64,000 bases of DNA, from positions 35,346 to 99,345 of the forward strand of contig PBLQ01000037.1 in NCBI GenBank assembly GCA_002721815.1, written 5' to 3'. Below the pieces are notes generated by a model. It ran no database searches, had not been told where the DNA came from, and saw nothing but the letters and a program-made list of their open reading frames with translations. The DNA is from Myxococcales bacterium (GTDB lineage Bacteria > Myxococcota > UBA727 > GCA-2721815). A program made the translations under genes and the position numbers. Shown here in pieces: positions 8,102-17,146 of this stretch; the first letter of the stretch is position 1, and each line of letters starts with the position of its first letter.

Positions 8102-10252
8102 TTAAAATGCGGAGCCCAATCCAAAAAAGAAATCCATACTTCGGTCCCCGGGCCGCTGGGTGAGCGGCAATCCCCATTCAAATCTAAAGGGCAGCACGGG
8201 GGTTTTAAGAACCACGCCAAACCCGGTGGACCAATACATGCCCCAGGGCAAGCCCACCATCGAATAGTCTTGTTGCACGAAAATAGATTCATTCTCTGCA
8301 TACGTATTGCCAGCGTCCAAAAATACGAATCCACGAAAAATATTACCGGGAAGCAGGGGGAATTCTACTTCAGTGTTCTGCACAAACTTTTCCGTTCCGC
8401 CAATTAACACGTCCCCTTGTCCGAAAGCAGGTCCCCGAGATGCAATACTTCTGGGTGTGAAGCCACGCACACTCCCGAAACCACCCAAAAAGAACCTTTG
8501 CGACAGCGGAACGGGCTGATCATCCAATGACCACAACCGCGCATAAAGCACATTGAATTTAAAAGTAGTTTGCCAAAACGGCGTCAAGTAGCCCCGTAAA
8601 TTCGCTTGGCCCTCAATCCAATTCATGGGCGCCGAAGAGCCAGTATATGGCCCCGCATACTTGGTTCCCGTGGACAACACCCAACCCCGCGTGGGCATCA
8701 AACGCGAGTTGCGGGTATCGCGGCTCAAATTCAAGTTCACCATTTGTCGCCATACATCCTGCAACTCACCCAATTCAGCGTTGGGGTCCACTACCTCCAG
8801 CGGGGTGGATACGCCCAAAAGGTCACTGATTAAACCCGTTCCCAAACGGAAATTGTACGGCAAACGCCAAATAATGTTTCCGCCGCCTCCCGTGGTACGC
8901 GTGATAAAATTGGGATAACCCCATTGTCTTCGATGCGCATCGAGCGACATGGCGTGTCCGCTCCCCATCAGTCTCGGCTCAAAATAAGAGAGGTCAAACA
9001 ACTGACGTAAATTTGAAAACTGACCCATGGCGGAAAACCGCGTCCCCAAACCCATGAAGTTGTTGAAGGCCAGGACACCCACCAACACCATCCCTTCGTT
9101 CCCCACATAAGCCGGCGCAATATTGGCGATCCAGGTGGGCTGTTCTCGGACCACCACCCGCATCAGGAGCTGTTCGGGACTGCCTTGAAGCGGTTCATGG
9201 GCCACCTTCACGTCGAGAAAGTACCCCAAGGACTTCACCGCTCGTTCGCTTTGCCGCACCTTTCGAATGTCATAGGTTTCTCCCACTTTGAAGGTCAGCA
9301 TGCGCTCGATCACAAAGTCCCGCGTTTCTTTATTACCCTCGATCACAATGCGAGACACCTTGCCCACCAGGCCTTTATCGATCACGCCACGAAAAGAGGC
9401 TGTTTTGTCCCCATCATCTCTGTTGGACACATCAGGAATTTCCAGCCGAACCCGAGCGAACGCGTGTCCTTCTTGGCGATGGGCATCGAGCACTTGGTCC
9501 AGGCGTTGCTGTAGCCCAATCAAGTCCACGGGCTGACCTTTCGACTTCAAGACCCCCGCTAAAATATCTTGGGTTGCTTTGGCCTCAGGGACATCCCCTG
9601 CCAACGACACCCCACCTAAAACGTATTGAGGTCCTTCGGCCACATCAAAAGACAAGGACAGCCAATCTTTACCCGGGGATGCTGTCACGCGAAATCCGGT
9701 CACTTGGCTTTCGAGGAACCCGTGTTCATAAAAAACACGTAAAATTCGTTGGCTGTCATCGTCTAAATAGGGTCGATGAAACAAGCCCGCCTGGGTTAAC
9801 CAACCCAAAGGATGGGCTTCCTTAGAGAACAACTGCGGTGTAAACGCAGCTTCTGGAACGCGTTCGTTACCGTTGATCTTCACCTCTTTAAGTTGAGACC
9901 GTTCTCCCGAATCAAAAACAAACAAGGCCACAGCCTCGGTTTTGCTAATGGAGACGATTCGCAGGCCCACTTTTGCATCCAGAAAGCCCCTCTTTTGCAA
10001 TTCGCTGGCAATGTTATTTGCATCGTCCTGTAGCAACGATTCAGACAATGACACTCCCACTTCGTGAACCATTAATTCTCGCAGGGTTTCCTCACGAAAA
10101 TAGACCCGGTCGATAAACTGTACGTCTGCCAAAATGGTTTCTGCGGCTTGGAGCGTTGTCTCTGCTTCCTCCTGTGACACCGGTTCTCCAAAGGCCTGTG
10201 CCGGGAGCGTGGCGCACAAAATGCAAAGGCGTACAAATTTCGATGGGTTCAT
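8102..10252 (-). CDS. Omp85-family outer-membrane assembly protein (BamA/TamA type)
   Basis: A 716-residue protein. A signal peptide (about residues 1-22) is followed by POTRA-like repeats over about residues 60-370, with glycine-aromatic turns such as LQKRGFLDAKV, YEHGFLESQVTGF and INGNERVPEAAF. A C-terminal 16-strand barrel follows. The Omp85 hallmark VRGF lies in GGFGSVRGFTPRS, and the barrel ends in LGSAF with the C-terminal Phe expected for outer-membrane insertion. It inserts barrels or exports polypeptide; whether it is the essential BamA or a paralog is unclear. Length is between TamA (577) and BamA (about 800), and it does not lie next to lpxD/fabZ or rseP. It follows the PAS sensor and Trk genes on the minus strand, but a 35-base gap gives no firm operon evidence. 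Confidence 0.85.
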   Translation of the reverse strand: MNPSKFVRLCILCATLPAQAFGEPVSQEEAETTLQAAETILADVQFIDRVYFREETLRELMVHEVGVSLSESLLQDDANNIASELQKRGFLDAKVGLRIVSISKTEAVALFVFDSGERSQLKEVKINGNERVPEAAFTPQLFSKEAHPLGWLTQAGLFHRPYLDDDSQRILRVFYEHGFLESQVTGFRVTASPGKDWLSLSFDVAEGPQYVLGGVSLAGDVPEAKATQDILAGVLKSKGQPVDLIGLQQRLDQVLDAHRQEGHAFARVRLEIPDVSNRDDGDKTASFRGVIDKGLVGKVSRIVIEGNKETRDFVIERMLTFKVGETYDIRKVRQSERAVKSLGYFLDVKVAHEPLQGSPEQLLMRVVVREQPTWIANIAPAYVGNEGMVLVGVLAFNNFMGLGTRFSAMGQFSNLRQLFDLSYFEPRLMGSGHAMSLDAHRRQWGYPNFITRTTGGGGNIIWRLPYNFRLGTGLISDLLGVSTPLEVVDPNAELGELQDVWRQMVNLNLSRDTRNSRLMPTRGWVLSTGTKYAGPYTGSSAPMNWIEGQANLRGYLTPFWQTTFKFNVLYARLWSLDDQPVPLSQRFFLGGFGSVRGFTPRSIASRGPAFGQGDVLIGGTEKFVQNTEVEFPLLPGNIFRGFVFLDAGNTYAENESIFVQQDYSMVGLPWGMYWSTGFGVVLKTPVLPFRFEWGLPLTQRPGDRSMDFFFGLGSAF

Positions 10253-10287
10253 GGATGTCCGCAGGTTCTCAGGTTACCAACATGGCT

Positions 10288-11577
10288 CTACTGTGCTTGG
10301 ACCACCAATACAATACGGGAGACTTCCCCTTGTCGGTCTCTGACACTCCCCAGCAGCACGTGTAGGGGTAAGACTTGGCCCTCATCGTTTTCAATGGTCA
10401 CGTCAATGCCCGCCTCTTCGAAATCCCCGTGGCGGGCCCGTTCCACCGCTTTCATGAGTTCCGGTGAGAATAAGACGTTCTCGAGCTCGGCCCCTTCCAC
10501 ATGGTGGGTTTCTTTACCAAGCAACCGTGCCGCCGGCGTATTGGTGTATGAAATTTTACCTGCCGGATCTAAAATGAAAATGGGTTCTGAGTTGCGCGAC
10601 AACACCGCACGCAGGACATTTCGGATTTCAAAGATTTTGGCGCTTTTTTTCTGTCCTTGCTCTTCGTAATGCATCAAGGTTTTCTGCATGGCCAGAGCCA
10701 AGGTGGACACCTCATCCTTGCCTTTGATCGACAAATCTCTGAAGCGGCCCAATTCGATGCGCCGGATAATCCCACGCAACCTTTGCATGGCTGCAATCAC
10801 CCAATCGGGACCAAAAAATACCATGCCCAGACCAATTAAAAACGTCATGAGAAAAACCACCAATTGATCACGACCGGTTCGCGACAACGTCTCCCTCAAG
10901 ACATCGTGCGACCCTGCTGCCTCTTTTCGTGTTTTCTTGATGAGTTTATCGCAAGCCCCCGACAGCGTGATCAAAGCTTCCCGAGCTCGTTCCAAAGCCT
11001 GGAGGTCCATCTGCCCTTGCTGACGCGTGGTGAAGGCCAAGTCCACGGATTCTCGCGCCCTACGGATGGCCAACGCCAAATCCGACACTTGATTCTTAAA
11101 GGGGCGACAGAGTTCAGAACCATTCTTGCTGCTGCCTTGGCTGCTTTGGATGAGGTGCACCAATTGTCGGCTTACGCCGTCAAAGGCATTTTGTAATCGC
11201 CGCTCATTATCAACCCCTGGCCGTGCCTGGTAACGCCATGCGGCGGCTTGAACCCCTGTGACTTGCTGTTGTATTTGCCGAATAGAGTCGCCACATTGGT
11301 CATAAAGGACGAAAACCTTGGCCTTGTCCTCGGCGGTTGAGGTCCGAAAAACGCCGCCTCCCAATGCCATGAGCGCTAATAAAAATGCTGAAGTAATGGC
11401 TAGGCGCGCACGTTGGCGCACACTGGGACCGCCACCAATGGTGTGTCCTTCACCGAATGCAGCCACGCTCAGCTTACGGGTGATTTCCTCACCCCAACCT
11501 AATCCATTGGCTTGTCCGGATTTACCACTTTCGTGCCCGTCATCCCCATGAGGACCACGGCCGTTCTTGACGCCCAT
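10288..11577 (-). CDS. Two-TM HAMP-PAS sensor protein lacking an output domain
   Basis: A 429-residue inner-membrane protein. A polar 55-residue head is followed by TM1 (59-76), a periplasmic helical sensor (about 80-236) with four cysteines, TM2 (238-255), a HAMP region (256-308) and a PAS domain (about 320-429) with EPIFILDPAGKISYTN and the ligand-pocket end VRDRQGEVSRIVLVV. The protein stops where a histidine kinase, GGDEF or methyl-accepting domain would begin. It may pass its signal by contact with a separate partner. Its ATG follows the trkA stop after two bases, so it is translationally linked to the potassium system and may sense or modulate it. That link is an inference. Confidence 0.75.
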   Translation of the reverse strand: MGVKNGRGPHGDDGHESGKSGQANGLGWGEEITRKLSVAAFGEGHTIGGGPSVRQRARLAITSAFLLALMALGGGVFRTSTAEDKAKVFVLYDQCGDSIRQIQQQVTGVQAAAWRYQARPGVDNERRLQNAFDGVSRQLVHLIQSSQGSSKNGSELCRPFKNQVSDLALAIRRARESVDLAFTTRQQGQMDLQALERAREALITLSGACDKLIKKTRKEAAGSHDVLRETLSRTGRDQLVVFLMTFLIGLGMVFFGPDWVIAAMQRLRGIIRRIELGRFRDLSIKGKDEVSTLALAMQKTLMHYEEQGQKKSAKIFEIRNVLRAVLSRNSEPIFILDPAGKISYTNTPAARLLGKETHHVEGAELENVLFSPELMKAVERARHGDFEEAGIDVTIENDEGQVLPLHVLLGSVRDRQGEVSRIVLVVQAQ

Positions 11578-11579
11578 AC

Positions 11580-12272
11580 TTAGTCCTTCCGAGCGATTTG
11601 TTTAATTTGGGAACGATCACCCACCACAATTAAGATATCTTCGCTGCCAATGATCTCATCGGGACCAGGGGCCTGTTGCAGCTCGAGATTCACTTGGACC
11701 TCGCCACGATCATCTACGTCTTGGGTTTTTCGTTGAATCCCGATAACCGCGACACCAAAATGAGACCGAAACCGCGCTTCTTTTAAGGGAATGCCCGTAT
11801 ACTCCGCCTTGGGCAAAATGTGCGCCACCGTTTGGCCGGTGGACAATGTCACTTGCTCAAGTACCCCTGAGATTAAAATGGAACGTGCTAATTCTTCGCC
11901 CATTTGTTGTTCAGGGTAAACGATTTTGGTGGCACCGACGCGGGACAGAATTCGTCCGTGAACGTCGCTGGAGGCACGCGCAATAATGCGGCCAACGCCT
12001 AAATCAGCCAAAGCTGTGCACGCCAAAATAGATTCTTCTAAGTCGTCCTCGCCCAATGCCACGACCGCAGTGTCTGCTTTGTTCGCACCCACGGCTCGCA
12101 ATGCCGTAATGTCTGTGGCGTTCATGCAGACTGCTTGGCCCACCAAATCTTTGGCATCCGCCACCCTCTTTTCGTCCGCATCGATGGCCAAAACATCTCC
12201 GCCCCCGGCGTAAATTTCCTTGGCAGTGTGAAAACCGAATTGACCCAGTCCCAAAACCACAAAGAGTTTCAT
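11580..12272 (-). CDS. TrkA/KtrA-type potassium-channel regulatory protein
   Basis: A 230-residue cytoplasmic gating ring protein. Residues 1-125 form the RCK_N nucleotide-binding fold with LGLGQFGFHTA (GxGxxG), the acidic residue in VLAIDADEKRV, and the run IIARASSDVHGRIL. Residues 135-230 form an RCK_C domain ending in EDILIVVGDRSQIKQI. The size matches the single-unit KtrA form, not the duplicated 458-residue E. coli TrkA. It binds ATP/ADP or NAD(H) and opens the membrane subunit encoded just upstream. GGAA lies ahead of the ATG. Confidence 0.92.
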   Translation of the reverse strand: MKLFVVLGLGQFGFHTAKEIYAGGGDVLAIDADEKRVADAKDLVGQAVCMNATDITALRAVGANKADTAVVALGEDDLEESILACTALADLGVGRIIARASSDVHGRILSRVGATKIVYPEQQMGEELARSILISGVLEQVTLSTGQTVAHILPKAEYTGIPLKEARFRSHFGVAVIGIQRKTQDVDDRGEVQVNLELQQAPGPDEIIGSEDILIVVGDRSQIKQIARKD

Positions 12273-12380
12273 GAGCGCTTCCTTTGAAAAATCAACCTGA
12301 CAATCTTACCTAAATGTGAAGCCCTTGGCTAATAAACACCTCTGGCGATCGCTCTCGTAAGCCCCTGTAAAACATACAGT

Positions 12381-14132
12381 TTAACCGACCGCCACATCCC
12401 CAGTGGGATATTTGTAGGCGGCCTGAGAGCGTTTTTCCCCAATGGCCAAAGCGAGGGTCAATGGCCCGATTCGGCCTACGAACATGAGAAAAATGATCAA
12501 CAGACGACCCACTGCATCCAACTGTGGTGTCACACCCATACTCAGCCCCACCGTTCCAAACGCGGAAAAGCCTTCGAAGAGCAGTCGTTCAAAAGCAATA
12601 TCCTGACTTTGCATCAAAACGATTAACGCCAGGAATAAGAAACCGGCACCAAAAAAAGTGATGCACATGCTGCGATAGACGATCAAGGTTGGAATTGATG
12701 ACCCCATGACCTGCACATCTTCTCTGCCACGTAACATGGCGCGCAATGAGAGCAGCACGACCACGGCAGTGGTGATTTTAATGCCACCCGCAGTTGAGCC
12801 AGGGGCTGCACCGATAAACATGGCCACACATGAAAAGACCACACTCGACGCAGACAAATCATCCATGGGAACCACCGTTAACCCCGCTGTCCGCAAGGTC
12901 ACCGAGTGTATCCAAGATGAAAGCACCTTTTGAGGAACTGTCAGGTCCACGAACACGCCATCGAATTCAAAGAAGAGTAAGAAAATCATGCCCACACCGT
13001 TGAGCAAGACTGTTGCCAGCAGGATCATACGTGTTTGGATGTGTAAATGTTTCCAAAGTGAAAAGGGGTCGCGCCACCACTGGAGCGCTTGGTCAATCAC
13101 ATCGCTCAGGATTGCAAACCCCAGGCCACCCAAAATGATCAGGCCACTCAACAACAGCAACACCCCACTGGAGTCCAACCACCCCGCCAAAGAATCCGAA
13201 GGCAATGCAAAACCCGCGTTGCAAAAAGCACTCACCGCGTGGAAGACCGACCACCATGCGCGCGTCCCCCAATGAGGAATCTCAGTACGCCATGCAAAAA
13301 ACAGAACCACCGCACCGATGAGCTCAATAACGATTGTAGCGATGCAAACCGCGAAGACAAAACGTCGCAGGGAATCAGAATCGGACACATCTAAGAGTTT
13401 CCGCAAACGCCCCCTACGGGACGAACGCAACAAACCGCCCACAAACAAAGCGATGAGAGAAGACAAAATCATGATGGCCAGGGCGCCCATTTGAAAGCCC
13501 AGCAAAATGACCACTTGGCCAAACAGTGAAAAATAGGAACCGGTGTCGACCACGGTTAAACCCGTTACACAAATGGCAGACGTCATGGTGAACAGCGCCA
13601 CCAAAAAAGGCGCGCCATTGCCATCCACCGTGGCATGGGGCAACAACAACAGACCGGTGCCAATTAAAATCATCACCAGAAAGCTGAGAACCAACACCAG
13701 CGAAGGATGTCGACGTACGAAAGAAAGCGCCATTTGCCCCATCCACATTTGGAGCAGCCGCATGCTCAGATCAAAAAACACCCGTAACCAGAGCACGATG
13801 GTGGTCAATGAAGGCACCGACAAGACTAAGAACATGAGGCTTAAGCAGTAAAGGTCCGGTGTTTGAACGAAATACCGCCAGCTCGCACCTTTACGGGTCT
13901 TGTGAATCACCCAGCCCAATAAGGTAAATCCATACCCCACCAACAGGAAGAGGTCCCAAGACACCAAAATATTGAACGGGAAGAATTGCGGGACGGAAGC
14001 AAACAGCGTGTAAGCCCCCACGCCAAACAATAACAGGTAAGCCACACTCAGCTGAAAACCGAGCGTCTTGAATCGTTTAAAATGCGGGCGAACCGCAAGG
14101 TCCTCAGGGTCATCCCAATGGCTGTTTGGCAT
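12381..14132 (-). CDS. TrkH/KtrB-type potassium uptake channel subunit
   Basis: A 583-residue inner-membrane protein with four pore-loop units, each with its filter glycine visible: SAICVTGLT, SAFCNAGFAL, SVTLRTAGLT and SAFGTVGLSM. This is the pattern of the TrkH/KtrB/HKT superfamily, which takes up K+ (with Na+ or H+ coupling in some members). About 130 extra N-terminal residues carry four or five added membrane segments beyond the core, longer than KtrB (about 450). It sits six bases after psd and is followed 108 bases on by the RCK regulator, with which it should form one complex. Confidence 0.92.
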   Translation of the reverse strand: MPNSHWDDPEDLAVRPHFKRFKTLGFQLSVAYLLLFGVGAYTLFASVPQFFPFNILVSWDLFLLVGYGFTLLGWVIHKTRKGASWRYFVQTPDLYCLSLMFLVLSVPSLTTIVLWLRVFFDLSMRLLQMWMGQMALSFVRRHPSLVLVLSFLVMILIGTGLLLLPHATVDGNGAPFLVALFTMTSAICVTGLTVVDTGSYFSLFGQVVILLGFQMGALAIMILSSLIALFVGGLLRSSRRGRLRKLLDVSDSDSLRRFVFAVCIATIVIELIGAVVLFFAWRTEIPHWGTRAWWSVFHAVSAFCNAGFALPSDSLAGWLDSSGVLLLLSGLIILGGLGFAILSDVIDQALQWWRDPFSLWKHLHIQTRMILLATVLLNGVGMIFLLFFEFDGVFVDLTVPQKVLSSWIHSVTLRTAGLTVVPMDDLSASSVVFSCVAMFIGAAPGSTAGGIKITTAVVVLLSLRAMLRGREDVQVMGSSIPTLIVYRSMCITFFGAGFLFLALIVLMQSQDIAFERLLFEGFSAFGTVGLSMGVTPQLDAVGRLLIIFLMFVGRIGPLTLALAIGEKRSQAAYKYPTGDVAVG

Positions 14133-14138
14133 GGTCTT

Positions 14139-14999
14139 TTATATCAGGGTTCCTATGGTTTCCCCCAATTTCAGGCCCGTTCCCATCTGGCCGGGCTGCC
14201 AATTGGCGAAACCCGACTCTGCCACCAACACCAGTGTGGAACCAAAGCAAAAATGGCCTAAATAGTCTCCTTTTTTCAAAGAGATAGGGTTTTCAGCAAA
14301 GGAGACTTCTCGGATTTGTGGCTTTGTAAGATTGGTGGTGAGATCCGAGAAACCCAAAATAACCTTGCCTACCATGGTCGCCCCCACCGCCACGATCCAG
14401 ATTTTTGGTCCCCCGCCGGGTCGTGTGGCCTCCATAACGATGCGCTCATTCACCGCAAACAAACCATTCACTTGCCGTACCGCTGGGCCACTCACAGGCC
14501 ACAAATGGCCCGGTAAATACCAAGCACGCTGAATCACAATATCTGCCGGGGCATGAAAACGATGATAATCTTTGGGGCTGAGGTACAAAGTGGCAAACGC
14601 GGCACCATCCAGCTGAGCCACATCCAAGGGAGCACCGAGTAAGGTGGACACCGCATAAGGACGCCCTTTGATTTGTAGCATTTGCCCATGCTCAACCACG
14701 CCACATGTTCCCCATGCGCCATCGCAAGGAGATCCTATCTCGGACTCACCATTCGGAAACATTCGCACCCCAGGCTTAAGCTCGCGAATAAAGAACTCTT
14801 GAAGCGATGCAAACGAATTCAAAGGGTCTTTCATTTCAGAGAGGTTTACACCCGCCAGTTTTGCGAACCCTTTTATAATCAATGCCATAAAGGGCTGGGG
14901 CCAGCACACACTTGTCAAAGCCCCCATTGCCCTCGACATGGCATTTTTTGGCAACAGACTTAGGCCACTGATGAACAGCCAATCGATCAAACGCTGCAT
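14139..14999 (-). CDS. psd: Phosphatidylserine decarboxylase proenzyme
   Basis: A 286-residue enzyme that converts phosphatidylserine to phosphatidylethanolamine at the inner membrane. The self-cleavage site is seen as FGST, with Gly253-Ser254; Ser254 would become the pyruvoyl group. The other triad residues are visible as Asp93 (GSPCDGAWG) and His146/His149 (SPKDYHRFHAP). Length fits the short proteobacterial form. The ATG lies two bases after the helicase stop (TAATTATG), so the two genes are probably translated together, although they share no pathway. Confidence 0.95.
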   Translation of the reverse strand: MQRLIDWLFISGLSLLPKNAMSRAMGALTSVCWPQPFMALIIKGFAKLAGVNLSEMKDPLNSFASLQEFFIRELKPGVRMFPNGESEIGSPCDGAWGTCGVVEHGQMLQIKGRPYAVSTLLGAPLDVAQLDGAAFATLYLSPKDYHRFHAPADIVIQRAWYLPGHLWPVSGPAVRQVNGLFAVNERIVMEATRPGGGPKIWIVAVGATMVGKVILGFSDLTTNLTKPQIREVSFAENPISLKKGDYLGHFCFGSTLVLVAESGFANWQPGQMGTGLKLGETIGTLI

Positions 15000-15001
15000 A
15001 A

Positions 15002-17095
15002 TTACGATTCCCCCTGCTCTATCTGCTCGGCGTCTTCATTTGTGGTGATGGGCAAAATCTCACCCTCTTCATCTTCATAGGCGTCTTCGAGCAACCAGGT
15101 TTCTACGATGGGCATTTCACCTTCCACTTCGAGGTCTTCAACTTCTTCAACGAAACGAGAACGACGCATCAGAACTTGCGCTTGATCTCTTTGACGGTGC
15201 AACATGGGAAACGTCATGGTCACTTCATCTTTGGCCCGCGTGGTAGAGACGTAAAACAGTCGACGCTCCTCATCCACACCTCCAGGCTCGCGAAAAGACA
15301 TTTCTGAAGGGAACCGGCCTTCGGCCAGCCAAATCACAAAGACACGACTCCACTCTAAGCCCTTAGATCGGTGAATGCTCGACAAGGTGAGTGTCTCTTC
15401 TTTTTCCTCGGCCCCTTGCGGGTCTTCGGCTGCGAACTCTTCCACGAGGGCTAACTCGTTCATAAACGCCGATAAATCTTCGTACCCCGCGGCATAGTCT
15501 GCCAGTTGGGCGATATCGTCTTGGCGCTCTCTGCCGTTCAAAAACTTTTGTTCCAAATAGTCACCATAGAATGATTCCAACAGGATTCGAATCATCTCAT
15601 CCGGTGCTTTCAGCATTTTAGGCTGGGCTAATTCGCCAACCACTTCAACGAATTTCTTCACGCCAGCCTTTGCTCTTTTGCCAGCCACCGACAACAAGGC
15701 CTCAACCAATTTACCTTGAAATTGTCCATTGCTTTGCTCGCGCATCGCGGACAACTCTCGCCAAAGCTGGTCCGCAGTGGCGTTTCCTACACCTTCGTGA
15801 AGCTTGATCGACCGACGGAAGCTGAGTTCATCGTTGGGGTTATAAATGAGCCTCAAATAGGCCAGGACATCTCGAATGTGCGCCTGCTCAAAAAACCGCA
15901 GTCCTGAATGCACCACAAAGGGGACACCTTGCCGTAACAGTTCAACCTGTAACTCCATGGCATGAAAATGCGCGCGATACAGCACCGCCATATCGTCGAG
16001 AGACACCCCTTCATCCACCAATTCAAGCACACGCTGAACCACAAATTCAGCCTGTTGGTAAACGTCTCGACAAGGAACCACAGCTGATGCGACCCCGTCA
16101 GGACGGACAGACTGTAGGTCCTTTTGAAAACCTTCATCGGCATGACGTAACGTTTCATTGGCCAAGGCCAAGACTTGAGGGGTCGAACGATAATTTACTG
16201 TAAGGGCAAGTCGCCGACTGTTCGGGTAGCGTTGTTCAAAATGCAGCATATTGTTAACGTCGGCGCCACGAAAACCATAAATGCTTTGGGCATCATCACC
16301 CACCACGGTAATGTTTTGATGCTTGGCGGCCAACAAATCCACAATGTCTGACTGTAAGCGATTGGTATCTTGGTATTCGTCCACCAAAACCGCCATCGCA
16401 CGGTCTTGAAGCAATTTCGCCACCGCCGGTACTTCGTTCAACAGAACTTTGAAGTTCATAAGCAAGTCATCAAAATCCATCAGATTCATGCGGACTTTAC
16501 GTTGAACATAAGCGCGGCATACTTCGCCGATACGTGCGGTCTGATCCAAGAATCGAGGTGCTTTTTCTAAAACCACCTCGTCGATGGGCTTCTGTGTGTT
16601 AATGGTATAAGAGACCAGTTGCTGCATCATCTCAGCTTTGGGAAACCGTTGTTTTTTCGGCTGCACCCCCACATCGGCCATGGCCGCTGCCATGACTTCC
16701 TTGGCGTCATCACGTGCCAGAATGGTAAAATTATTTTGGTAGCCAATCGCAGATGCATGGTCACGCAAAACACGGTTTGCAATATGATGGAAAGTGCCCG
16801 CCAACAAACGCCGCGATACCGACCCGCACAAATCCTCAACCCTATTCAGCATTTCACGGGCGGCACGATTGGTGAACGTGACCAAAATAATATTTTCGGG
16901 ACGAATTCCTTGCTTGAGCAAATGAACCACCCGATGGGTTAAGGTGCGTGTTTTACCCGTACCGGCACCAGCCAAAACCAATAGTGGCCCCGGGGCCGCA
17001 GTCACCACCGCCCGTTGCTCCTCATTCAGAACCGCCAGATAGTCCGCGGTTTGAACGGCGACCCTTTGCTTTTTGATGCGATACGTTTTTGCCAT
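15002..17095 (-). CDS. UvrD/PcrA/Rep-type superfamily 1 DNA helicase
   Basis: About 697 residues, the usual size for this group. The helicase motifs are in order: Walker A GAGTGKT (about residue 43-49 from this start), Walker B DEYQDTN, motif III GDDAQSIYGFRGAD, motif IV VNYRST, motif V HRSKGLEW and motif VI RLFYVSTTRAKDEV. It should move 3' to 5' on single-stranded DNA and act in repair and in clearing replication blocks. Motif V has HRSKGLEW where HxAKGLEF is common. The C-terminus is acidic (ending in repeated Glu/Asp) and lacks the long PcrA tail that binds RNA polymerase. I chose the ATG at 17095; an upstream in-frame TTG at 17107 is possible. It could be named uvrD, pcrA or rep. Confidence 0.9.
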   Translation of the reverse strand: MAKTYRIKKQRVAVQTADYLAVLNEEQRAVVTAAPGPLLVLAGAGTGKTRTLTHRVVHLLKQGIRPENIILVTFTNRAAREMLNRVEDLCGSVSRRLLAGTFHHIANRVLRDHASAIGYQNNFTILARDDAKEVMAAAMADVGVQPKKQRFPKAEMMQQLVSYTINTQKPIDEVVLEKAPRFLDQTARIGEVCRAYVQRKVRMNLMDFDDLLMNFKVLLNEVPAVAKLLQDRAMAVLVDEYQDTNRLQSDIVDLLAAKHQNITVVGDDAQSIYGFRGADVNNMLHFEQRYPNSRRLALTVNYRSTPQVLALANETLRHADEGFQKDLQSVRPDGVASAVVPCRDVYQQAEFVVQRVLELVDEGVSLDDMAVLYRAHFHAMELQVELLRQGVPFVVHSGLRFFEQAHIRDVLAYLRLIYNPNDELSFRRSIKLHEGVGNATADQLWRELSAMREQSNGQFQGKLVEALLSVAGKRAKAGVKKFVEVVGELAQPKMLKAPDEMIRILLESFYGDYLEQKFLNGRERQDDIAQLADYAAGYEDLSAFMNELALVEEFAAEDPQGAEEKEETLTLSSIHRSKGLEWSRVFVIWLAEGRFPSEMSFREPGGVDEERRLFYVSTTRAKDEVTMTFPMLHRQRDQAQVLMRRSRFVEEVEDLEVEGEMPIVETWLLEDAYEDEEGEILPITTNEDAEQIEQGES

Positions 17096-17146
17096 TTTCT
17101 TACTCAAGTGGGTACAACGGACAAAACCCTACCCTTTTCGGGGCAT

